Shown here piece by piece: positions 35,003 through 41,566 of a stretch of DNA of 50,527 bases. This DNA is from an uncultured Atopobium sp. GTDB taxonomy: Bacteria > Actinomycetota > Coriobacteriia > Coriobacteriales > Atopobiaceae. The stretch covers positions 1 to 50,527 of the forward strand of contig CALIZS010000036.1 in the NCBI GenBank assembly GCA_938028565.1. Reading direction: 5' to 3'. Numbering within the stretch: position 1 is the stretch's first letter; every line of letters starts with the position of its first letter. The notes beneath the pieces were generated by a model. That model did no database searches and had not been told where the DNA came from. It saw only the letters and a program-made list of their open reading frames with translations. A program made the translations under genes and the position numbers.

Positions 35003-35749
35003 TTATGCGACCTGGCGTTTCTTGGTATTGCCATACGATGAGAGAATCTGCGCTAAAGATTCCCCTTGATAAAAACGATGCTTGCACTGGTCTTCTGCAT
35101 CTTTAAGTCTCTCGAGACGAAGGCGAGTTTCTTCCGTGTTGTCATAGACTTTCCAAGCACCAGTAAAAAGCTCAGACTGTCCATTCATAAAGCCTTGAAC
35201 ATCAGCAAGTGGATAGCCCAGTACCAGTCCAATCTCGTGCGGAAACGCGGCTTTTCTTGCATGAAAAGCAAAAATTCTTGAACGCATGCTCTTCATCAAC
35301 GCCTGCACTGACTCAGTGGAATGGCCAAAGGCAGCCAGAAACTCACAGTGCTCTGATTTGGCGAGAATATCCTCAACAAGCTCAGGTCTATAGGCAACAA
35401 ACGTCACCTTTCCGCCAGAAATAGCAGAGGTAGCAAGGAGCGTTACCCCAAACAGCGAGAGTTCGTGAGTAGCGTTGCATAGAAATGACCTCAACGTTGG
35501 ATCAGTGCAGACAAGGCTTGCACAAGAGCTGCAAGACTTATGAGAAGCAAATGAAAAGAGCGCAGCCGGCTTAACGTGAGCAATAACACCAGCAGCACAG
35601 CGAACAAACGTTGTTGCAAAATCGTGACAGAGCTCGGGAGTACACGTTCTCCCACCCTCATTGAAAGCAGGCTTTTTATCAGCAGAATAGGTATAGGGAG
35701 AAAGAACGTCTAGGAGCGATGAATTCTCAAAAGAAGTAAGACAATCCAT
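35003..35749 (-). CDS. DUF3793 family protein
   Basis: A 248-residue soluble protein of the DUF3793 family. The family hallmark is FPHEIGLVLGYPLADVQGFMNG near residue 165 (given here in part: PHEIGLVLGYPL). The N-terminal half is cysteine-rich (CTPELCHDF, SCSSCASLVC), and could bind metal or a cluster. In anaerobes the family is often found beside flavodoxins and metal genes, as here. AAGGGAG lies just upstream of the ATG. The leader contains a terminator-like hairpin immediately before the ribosome binding site and a DtxR-like box in the promoter, so regulation by iron is likely. Biochemical function unknown. Confidence 0.8.
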   Translation of the reverse strand: MDCLTSFENSSLLDVLSPYTYSADKKPAFNEGGRTCTPELCHDFATTFVRCAAGVIAHVKPAALFSFASHKSCSSCASLVCTDPTLRSFLCNATHELSLFGVTLLATSAISGGKVTFVAYRPELVEDILAKSEHCEFLAAFGHSTESVQALMKSMRSRIFAFHARKAAFPHEIGLVLGYPLADVQGFMNGQSELFTGAWKVYDNTEETRLRLERLKDAEDQCKHRFYQGESLAQILSSYGNTKKRQVA

Positions 35750-35769
35750 ATCGTACTTGCTCCCTTCTT

Positions 35770-35914
35770 AAAAATGCGCCGTCGACTAAAAGGGAGCCGA
35801 CGGCGCCTGGATTCCGGACCCTTGGAGAGGGGAAAGGTTCCGGGCTGATAAAGCAATTTTGTTAGAACTAGCTCCTGTTATATAAAAACCTTAACAAGTT
35901 AACCTCTTCTAACT
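35770..35914 (-). ncRNA. Structured leader or small RNA with C-rich loop (element A)
   Basis: Minus-strand RNA region between the predicted promoter and the DUF3793 gene. It contains a 10-bp stem (35814-35823 with 35834-35843, one mismatch) whose loop reads TCCCCTCTCC. Then follows a strong terminator: 9-bp arms at 35776-35784 and 35798-35806 and ATTTTTAAG. The DUF3793 ribosome binding site begins right after the U tract. It shares GGTTAACTT, TTGCTTTAT, the CCCTCTCC loop and the terminator ending with element B at 41.3 kb. It is either an attenuator or an sRNA. Confidence 0.45.
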
Positions 35915-35920
35915 ATTAAA

Positions 35921-35948
35921 AGTGTAAGCCTTAGCTAACTAAATGCAA
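35921..35948 (-). promoter_or_regulatory. Promoter with DtxR/IdeR-like box upstream of the DUF3793 operon
   Basis: On the minus strand TTGCAT (35943-35948) and TACACT (35921-35926) are 16 bases apart. The spacer reads TTAGTTAGCTAAGGCT, close to the DtxR/IdeR consensus TTAGGTTAGCCTAACC. An iron-dependent repressor bound here would block RNA polymerase. Confidence 0.45.
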
Positions 35949-35991
35949 GAGAAAACTCAAAATATTTTCACTTTTTGACAATTCAAGACAG

Positions 35992-36030
35992 AAAAAAGCT
36001 CCCGCCTCTTACGAATAAGAAACGAGAGCT
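35992..36030 (-). terminator. Terminator of the fezB-like gene
   Basis: A 15-bp stem (35997-36011 with 36016-36030, G-U pairs included) with a TTCG tetraloop and six U residues after it on the minus strand. About 40 bases past the stop codon of the P-type ATPase. Confidence 0.9.
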
Positions 36031-36072
36031 CTAACACGATCTAAAAACACTTTGTTGACGCACAAGTGCGTT

Positions 36073-38241
36073 CTAAGCAATCTGTCCTTCAGTCAAGAGC
36101 ATCTTTACCTCAGAAGGAACATTAGGGTTATGAGCTGCAGTGGTAAGCAGTGACCTTGTGTTTGCAAGCGTTACCATAAGTGTCAGAAGATTGTGCATAT
36201 ATGCAGCAGTACTTACAGTAATAAGACCTGCTACACCCGCAGCGATGAAAGAGCTGTTCAGCGCAACAATCGTGCGATAGTCAGCATGAATCCTCTTCAT
36301 TACCTGCTGGCCCAAAAGACGCATGATTACCAAAGATTCAAGCGAATCATTTCTGATTGAAATATCAGCAACGGCACGAGCAATATCAGTTGCATCTGAG
36401 AGCGCCAGTGAAACATCAGAAACAGCTAGTGCAGGTGAATCGTTAATGCCGTCGCCAACCATTGCAACGGTGTAACCCTCCTGCTGGAACTTCTTAACAT
36501 ACTCGCACTTATCCTCTGGGAGAATTTGTGCTACATAGTCATCAAGACCAAGCTTGTTAGCAACACTTGCTGCAACGTTTTCTGAGTCGCCAGTCAACAT
36601 AACCATACGCTTAACACCAAGAGCGCGGAGCTGCGTAATAGTTGCTGCTGCATCTTCCCTTACAGGATCGGTAATACAAATTGCTGCAATAAGTTTTGAA
36701 TCCTCGGACATAAAGATAATAGACGAGGTTGGAGCAATCTGTGCAAGGTCGTCCTGAATTCCCTCAGGCATTGGGGTCTTCTCGTCATCAAAAATGAAGT
36801 GAGCAGAACCAATGCAGACCTCTTTGTTGTTAACCTTGGTACGAATACCATGAGCAACAACATATTTGACCTCTGCGTGGAACTCGTCTTTGTGCTTGAG
36901 GCCACGTACCTTTGCCTCGTTCACAATTGCACGAGCCATGCTGTGTGGGAAGTGCTCCTCAATACATGCAGCAAGACGCAGAAGCTGGTCCTCGGTGCGA
37001 CCACAGAAACTGACAATGCACTCAACATGTGGAACTGCCTTTGTCAGCGTACCGGTCTTATCAAAGACGATAAGATCAGCCGCAGCGATCTTCTCGAGGT
37101 ATTTTCCGCCCTTAACCGTCATGCCAAACTTGGCCGCCTCATCCATTGCGCTACCCACTGCAACAGGAGTGGAAAGCTTAATAGCGCAGGAATAGTCAAC
37201 CATAAGAACGGTCATAGCCTTAGTGATGTTTCGAGTGATGCCCCAAATACCAAAGAAGGCAAGGAAGCTGTAAGGAACCAGTGCATCAGAAAGACGCTCT
37301 GCCTTAGACTGTGCGCCAGCCTTAAGCTCAGCAGACTGCTCAACCATATCAACAATATTGTCGATACGAGACATTCCTGGAGGAGCAGTGACGCTTACCA
37401 TAAGGTCACCGTCTTCAAGGGCGGTGCCTGCGTAAACGGTTGAGCCAGACTCTTTAGTTACAAGGCGGGACTCACCTGTCATGGCAGCCTCGTTCATCTG
37501 GCCAATGCCTTCAACAACTTTGCCGTCAACAGGAAGAACGCCACCAGCGCGCTGGTGCAAAATCATGCCCTTCTCAACCTCAGAAAGGGCAATCATAACG
37601 TCCTTGCCGTCAATACGAGCCCAGACGTTCTCAGAACGGGTAATTAGGCCATCACGAAGTGCAAGACGAGCACGGCTTGCCACGTGATTCTCCATAGCTG
37701 CAGACAGCTCAAGCAAGAACATGACCGTAGATGCATCTGCCCACTCATTTCTTAGAATTGAAGTGGTGATAGCAGTTGCGTCCAAAACCTCAACGGTCAG
37801 CTCTTTCTTAAACAGGCGCTTAACGCCTTCCATGACAAATGGAATGGCGCGGAGAATAACGTATGCGTAGTTAGCAACTGCAGGCAGTGGCAAAGAACGC
37901 ATAATCCAGCGGCGTGCAAATGTGGTCACAACCTCCATCTGGAAACGATTGTTCTCAAGAGCCATCTCAATTGAGCTGCAGAAGTCTTCAAGTCCTGCCT
38001 CTTCTTCTCGTGGCAAGTTCAAGACGTCAAAAGCGCCAACAGCCGCAAGTACCTGATCTCTCTTGAGAGGATCAAACCTTAGCAAGAGAGAACCGTTTGC
38101 CATGTGAACTTCAGCGTGACGAACTCCGTCAACACGCATCAGCTCATAGGAAATACCACGGGCTTCAGCCTCATCAATATGACCCAGGTCGCATTTTGCA
38201 CGAATGCGACCTGAGATTTCATTAGTAATTGTGAAGCGCAT
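36073..38241 (-). CDS. fezB: P1B-6-type metal-transporting P-type ATPase (FezB-like)
   Basis: A 722-residue heavy-metal P-type ATPase. There is no CxxC HMA domain; the N terminus reads R2-X8-GRIR (residues 2-14). The membrane motif that usually is CPx is SCA (residues 351-353, DYSCAIKLSTP). Both features mark the P1B-6 group, which includes FezB of ferrosome-forming bacteria. Normal P-type parts follow: TGES at 255-258, phosphorylated Asp 394 in DKTGT, FPHS near 431, GDGINDS near 596. It starts three bases after a small fezA-like gene and ends at a strong terminator. It likely loads iron into intracellular granules, or exports it. The ATPase class is firm; the ferrosome role is inference. Confidence 0.85.
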   Translation of the reverse strand: MRFTITNEISGRIRAKCDLGHIDEAEARGISYELMRVDGVRHAEVHMANGSLLLRFDPLKRDQVLAAVGAFDVLNLPREEEAGLEDFCSSIEMALENNRFQMEVVTTFARRWIMRSLPLPAVANYAYVILRAIPFVMEGVKRLFKKELTVEVLDATAITTSILRNEWADASTVMFLLELSAAMENHVASRARLALRDGLITRSENVWARIDGKDVMIALSEVEKGMILHQRAGGVLPVDGKVVEGIGQMNEAAMTGESRLVTKESGSTVYAGTALEDGDLMVSVTAPPGMSRIDNIVDMVEQSAELKAGAQSKAERLSDALVPYSFLAFFGIWGITRNITKAMTVLMVDYSCAIKLSTPVAVGSAMDEAAKFGMTVKGGKYLEKIAAADLIVFDKTGTLTKAVPHVECIVSFCGRTEDQLLRLAACIEEHFPHSMARAIVNEAKVRGLKHKDEFHAEVKYVVAHGIRTKVNNKEVCIGSAHFIFDDEKTPMPEGIQDDLAQIAPTSSIIFMSEDSKLIAAICITDPVREDAAATITQLRALGVKRMVMLTGDSENVAASVANKLGLDDYVAQILPEDKCEYVKKFQQEGYTVAMVGDGINDSPALAVSDVSLALSDATDIARAVADISIRNDSLESLVIMRLLGQQVMKRIHADYRTIVALNSSFIAAGVAGLITVSTAAYMHNLLTLMVTLANTRSLLTTAAHNPNVPSEVKMLLTEGQIA

Positions 38242-38244
38242 GAA

Positions 38245-38547
38245 TTATGCCTGTGCGCCCTCTGCGTCGACCTGCTTGGTAACCTCAGCGCGGATACCCT
38301 CCTCGAGCTCAGCAAGGCGAGCGCGAACTGCAGCGTCAATCTTGGACTCACGACGAGCCTCAGCGACAACGTCGTTAGCCTCGTCAACGACGTTCTGAGT
38401 CTCTGCGGAAACGCGGTCAGTTACGCGAAGACCACATGCAGTTGCCTTGACAGCTGCCTTGTGAAGAGTGCCGTTAGAAGCAAGACCAGCAACAACGCCA
38501 GCAAGTGCAGCGCCACCGGCTGCGAGACACCAATTGTTCAGTTTCAT
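38245..38547 (-). CDS. fezA: Small glycine-rich membrane protein (FezA-like, DUF6110-type)
   Basis: A 100-residue protein. Residues 7-25 form one membrane segment very rich in Gly/Ala (AAGGAALAGVVAGLASNG), suited to tight helix packing. A conserved-looking segment KAAVKATACGLRVTDRV and an amphipathic, coiled-coil-like charged helix (VVDEANDVVAEARRESK) follow. This architecture and its position three bases before a P1B-6 ATPase match FezA-type ferrosome proteins. The ATG follows GGGGGA. An iron-box-like dyad lies about 100 bases upstream. Family assignment is from memory of pattern, not alignment, so moderately certain. Confidence 0.65.
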   Translation of the reverse strand: MKLNNWCLAAGGAALAGVVAGLASNGTLHKAAVKATACGLRVTDRVSAETQNVVDEANDVVAEARRESKIDAAVRARLAELEEGIRAEVTKQVDAEGAQA

Positions 38548-38642
38548 AAAAATCCCCCATCTGCTATTTGCAAATTAATCGGTTAATGACCTATTGAAGA
38601 TAAAATTTTTTTACGAAAAAAACAAGTGAAAATCATTACTAA

Positions 38643-38655
38643 TTAGTTATCCTAA
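38643..38655 (-). promoter_or_regulatory. DtxR/IdeR-like iron box upstream of fezA
   Basis: TTAGGATAACTAA on the minus strand is an inverted repeat (TTAG-N5-CTAA) and resembles the left side of the DtxR/IdeR consensus TTAGGTTAGCCTAACC. It is about 100 bases before the fezA ATG, within a plausible promoter. Confidence 0.4.
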
Positions 38656-38847
38656 TGAAACAATTGTACACAAGTAATTTCTTACCTGCGAAAACGTTTC
38701 CTATGGTTAGCCATAGTGTACATATAAATTTTGTGAAGATGCCGCTCTGAGGTGTTACTTAAATTATTGATATTTGCTCATATGGGCTATCAATTAAATG
38801 AAAAAATTACATTCTCTCTATGTCGTTATTGTGAAATTTGAATTGTG

Positions 38848-38862
38848 TACAATTTATTTGTG
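38848..38862 (+). promoter_or_regulatory. OhrR-like operator upstream of gpx
   Basis: TACAATTTATTTGTG matches the Bacillus OhrR half-operator pattern TACAATTTAATTGTA at 13 of 15 bases. It lies about 90 bases before the gpx ATG; the second gene downstream encodes an OhrR-like regulator. Confidence 0.45.
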
Positions 38863-38949
38863 TTAGGTTACAGCTACTGGGGTACACTACCCAAAGAAAA
38901 TAAGTCATCCAATGCTTCGGACAATCCGTGGCTCGTTGAAAGGAACATC

Positions 38950-39504
38950 ATGGCAAACACCAATATCTATGACCTCTCCGTAGAAGAGCGTGACGGCTCC
39001 GTAACTTCCCTCTCCTCTTTTGATGGAAAGGTTCTTCTTATTGTCAACACTGCAACTGGTTGCGGCTTTACCCCACAGTATGAGGATCTTGAGCGCATTT
39101 ACGCTGCTTATAAAGATCAAGGCTTTGAGATTTTAGACTTCCCTTGCAATCAGTTTGCAGACCAAGCCCCAGAGTCCGATGAAGAGATTCACCAGTTCTG
39201 CACTATGAAATTTGGCACCAATTTCCCACAGTTCAAGAAGGGTGACGTCAACGGAGATACCGCAAATCCTCTCTTTGAGCGTCTTGCAACGGCTTTCCCC
39301 TTCCAAGGCTTTGGTAAGGGCATCAAGGCCCTTGCGCTAGATAAATTTGCAAAGGCAAATAACAAGAAGTTTGGTGACAAGGCCTACATCATGTGGAACT
39401 TCACCAAGTTCCTTGTAGACCGCCAGGGAAACGTTGTTGCACGCTTTGAGCCAACCACCGATATGGCAGAAGTTGAGTCTGCAATTAAAAACCTACTTGC
39501 GTAA
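38950..39504 (+). CDS. gpx: Glutathione peroxidase family thiol peroxidase
   Basis: A 184-residue peroxidase that reduces peroxides, in bacteria usually with thioredoxin. NTATGCGFTPQY carries the peroxidatic Cys (no selenocysteine); FPCNQF supplies Gln and the second Cys, and MWNFTKFLVDRQG the Trp-Asn of the tetrad. A stretch before WNF (ALDKFAKANNKKFGDKAY) is longer than in many bacterial Gpx. The ATG at 38950 is preferred for its AAAGGAAC site; an upstream in-frame ATG at 38845 would add 35 unlikely residues and cover the operator. It heads gpx-ohrR-CDF. Confidence 0.92.
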   Translation: MANTNIYDLSVEERDGSVTSLSSFDGKVLLIVNTATGCGFTPQYEDLERIYAAYKDQGFEILDFPCNQFADQAPESDEEIHQFCTMKFGTNFPQFKKGDVNGDTANPLFERLATAFPFQGFGKGIKALALDKFAKANNKKFGDKAYIMWNFTKFLVDRQGNVVARFEPTTDMAEVESAIKNLLA

Positions 39505-39525
39505 GGCGAGAGGACCGATTTACTC

Positions 39526-40041
39526 ATGAGTTCTTCTCAAAAAGAAATACAGTCCGTTGCAGCCGCTAGCACTTTTGCTAGCGGCTCTTCTACACTCGAC
39601 AACTCCCCCGATATCCCCGAGCTTCTCCTCAAAAACCAGCTCTGCTTCCCGCTCTACAGTGCCTCAAAAGAAGTGGTGCGAAGGTATACGCCGCTGCTTA
39701 AGCCCTTTAATCTAACGTATACGCAATACATTGCCATGATGGCGCTTTGGGAACATGAATCCTTGGATGTCAAAACCTTAGGTGAGCTTTTATTTCTTGA
39801 TTCAGGCACCTTGACTCCACTTCTTAAAAAGCTTGAGGAGAAAGGCCTTGTGCTGCGTCAAAAAACAAACAAAGACGGACGTCAACTGATTGTTTCTCTC
39901 ACACAAAAAGGCCAAGACCTTAGGCGAGAAATGCAAGTAGTCCCACATCAGATCGGCTCATGCGTTAATCTCTTGCCCGAAGAAGGCGCTGAGCTTAAAC
40001 GATTGCTTTTAAAAGTTCTCTCTAACGTTACGGAAAGCTAG
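39526..40041 (+). CDS. MarR-family regulator, OhrR-like
   Basis: A 171-residue winged-helix repressor. The OhrR sensing region LCFPLYSASKEVVRRYTPLL carries the single reactive Cys near residue 37; the recognition part is LDSGTLTPLLKKLEEKGLVLRQ, as in OhrR. It should release DNA when the Cys is oxidised by organic peroxide. An extra 30-residue Ser/Ala-rich N terminus precedes the domain; its DNA contains a perfect 10-bp inverted repeat (39561-39586). It is 21 bases downstream of gpx, its likely target, and 7 bases before a CDF transporter gene. Confidence 0.88.
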   Translation: MSSSQKEIQSVAAASTFASGSSTLDNSPDIPELLLKNQLCFPLYSASKEVVRRYTPLLKPFNLTYTQYIAMMALWEHESLDVKTLGELLFLDSGTLTPLLKKLEEKGLVLRQKTNKDGRQLIVSLTQKGQDLRREMQVVPHQIGSCVNLLPEEGAELKRLLLKVLSNVTES

Positions 40042-40048
40042 ATTTACT

Positions 40049-41221
40049 ATGACCCAATCACAGGTAACCATTACCTCTTCTGAACGTGAAACTGCCATTG
40101 TACGCACGAGCGCCATTGGCATTACTGCGAATGTTGCACTTGCGGCGTTCAAAGCTGTTGTGGGCATTTTATCTAACTCGATTGCCGTAACTCTTGATGC
40201 GGTGAACAATCTCTCCGATGCAATCTCATCGATTATCACGATTGTTGGAACCAAACTCTCTAACAAAAAAGCTGATCGTGAACATCCTTTTGGCCACGGA
40301 CGCATTGAATACATCACTACAACAGTAATTGCTGCAATCATCATGTATGCAGGTATTTCTTCGCTTATTAAATCTGTTCAAGACGTCATGGACCCTGCAA
40401 CGCCAGACTATAGCCTTCTATCTTTAATTATCATTGCTGTAGCTGTAGTGGTAAAGATTGTTCTAGGCCACTACGTCCGCTCTGTCGGTAATCGTGTAAA
40501 CTCCGACACCCTTATTGCTTCGGGCTCTGACGCGCTTTTTGATGCTGCGCTTTCCACTTCTGTTTTAGCTGCTGCTCTTATTTTTATCTTTACAGGGATT
40601 AGCATTGAGGCATACGTAGGTATTGTTATCTCTGTATTCATCATTAAAGCTTCAATTGAGCTGCTACAAGGCTCTATTAAAGAGATTATTGGCATGCGTC
40701 CTGATACGGCTCTTTCAACACTCATCTATGATGTTGTGAAAGATGATCCAGACGCAGAAGGCGTCTACGACCTTATTATCCACAGCTATGGCCCAGATAA
40801 ATTTGTTGGCTCATTCCACACTGAGGTGCTTGATACCACAACGGCTATTGAGATTGATACAATGACTAGGCGTCTGAGTACAGAGATTTACAAGCAGACA
40901 TCAGGCAAAATAATCATTGCTGCCATTGGTATTTATGCGAGAAACACTACCGATAATCGCATTGTAAAGATGCGTACCGAAGTCACCAAGATAGCTTTAG
41001 CTCATGAAGGTGTTCTTCAAGTTCATGGTTTTATTGCTGACATTGAAAATCAATTTATGGCCTTTGATGCAGTCATTGAGTTTGGCTATGACGGTAAGCA
41101 AATTATCCACGATATTATTCATGAAGTAGAAGCAGCCTACCCTGATATGAATGTCTCGGTTCTTTTGGACCGTGATACAAGCGATCTTTCTGAACATGAA
41201 GAAGACAGAGACTTGCACTAA
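40049..41221 (+). CDS. Cation diffusion facilitator (CDF) metal efflux protein
   Basis: A 390-residue CDF transporter exporting divalent metal against protons. Six membrane segments are visible, then a cytoplasmic domain. Metal site residues: LDAVNNLSDAISS in TM2 (Asn/Asp) and SGSDALFDAALS in TM5 (two Asp), plus HPFGHGRIEY between. Asn/Asp in TM2 in place of His is seen in manganese or iron-type CDFs, which fits a peroxide/iron island. The C-terminal 90 residues include a second regulatory-like alpha/beta segment (IVKMRTEVTKIALAHEGVLQ). It is the last gene of the gpx-ohrR operon. Metal identity is inference. Confidence 0.9.
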   Translation: MTQSQVTITSSERETAIVRTSAIGITANVALAAFKAVVGILSNSIAVTLDAVNNLSDAISSIITIVGTKLSNKKADREHPFGHGRIEYITTTVIAAIIMYAGISSLIKSVQDVMDPATPDYSLLSLIIIAVAVVVKIVLGHYVRSVGNRVNSDTLIASGSDALFDAALSTSVLAAALIFIFTGISIEAYVGIVISVFIIKASIELLQGSIKEIIGMRPDTALSTLIYDVVKDDPDAEGVYDLIIHSYGPDKFVGSFHTEVLDTTTAIEIDTMTRRLSTEIYKQTSGKIIIAAIGIYARNTTDNRIVKMRTEVTKIALAHEGVLQVHGFIADIENQFMAFDAVIEFGYDGKQIIHDIIHEVEAAYPDMNVSVLLDRDTSDLSEHEEDRDLH

Positions 41222-41240
41222 AAGCAAGTAAATACATCTT

Positions 41241-41359
41241 AAAAAGGGGCGAGCCGCTGACACCCAGAGTCAGCGGCTCGTGTTCTACGCTCGCAAGAAA
41301 GGGAGAGGGTCTTTCTCCGAGCTACGGGAACCTGAATAAAGCAAGCAAATAAATTGCTT
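41241..41359 (-). ncRNA. Candidate small RNA with C-rich loop (element B)
   Basis: A free-standing minus-strand unit between the feoB terminator and the CDF gene. A promoter TTGTAA (41389-41394), 17-base spacer, TACTAT (41366-41371) predicts a start near 41359. The RNA would hold a stem (41289-41301 with 41311-41322) with loop ACCCTCTCC. A 12-bp perfect terminator stem (41250-41261 with 41269-41280) and CCCCTTTTT end it. No reading frame of note is inside. It shares motifs with element A at 35.8 kb. The spacer contains GGTTAACTT, an iron-box-like half. Confidence 0.45.
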
Positions 41360-41365
41360 AAAAAC

Positions 41366-41394
41366 ATAGTAAGTTAACCGAGGGAAACTTACAA
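41366..41394 (-). promoter_or_regulatory. Promoter of candidate small RNA B
   Basis: TTGTAA and TACTAT separated by exactly 17 bases on the minus strand. The spacer ends in GGTTAACT, also seen upstream of element A, and resembles half of a DtxR/IdeR site. A further TTAGTCTAAC lies at about 41441-41450. Confidence 0.45.
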
Positions 41395-41505
41395 GAATCT
41401 TTTCAGTTTTTTTATCTAATTTCGTAAACTCTACAAAAAGTTAGACTAAGTTTACATGTCTATGGATTTTTATCTTATATCAAGAAAGTCCGAGATAAAC
41501 ATAAA

Positions 41506-41538
41506 CAAAATCTCCCGCACCGAATTGGTGCGGGAGAT
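41506..41538 (-). terminator. Terminator of feoB
   Basis: A 12-bp perfect stem (41510-41521 with 41527-41538) and 5-base loop followed by TTTTGTTT on the minus strand, 28 bases after the feoB stop. Confidence 0.88.
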
Positions 41539-41566
41539 CAGGTCAGCGTACTAATCTAGTAGTAGC

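Larger units (their letters stand above)
38548..38949. promoter_or_regulatory. Divergent control region between fezA and gpx
   Basis: A 400-base AT-rich region without a credible gene. Towards fezA (minus): TTAGGATAACTAA at 38643-38655, a DtxR-like dyad, inside the 16-base spacer between TTGTTT and TAGTAA. Centre: a 6-4-6 dyad CTATGG/CCATAG (38701-38716) followed by TATAAA. Towards gpx (plus): an OhrR-like operator at 38848-38862. A TTGTGTACAATT element occurs in opposite orientation on the two sides (near 38661 and 38843). Confidence 0.5.

Noticed and set aside
38845..38949. Longer start for glutathione peroxidase
   Set aside because: The added residues are unlike Gpx, and the region holds operator-like DNA.
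41241..41280. The hairpin after the CDF gene as its plus-strand terminator
   Set aside because: On the plus strand it has no U tract after the stem (GTGTTCTACG follows); the run of T is on the minus side.
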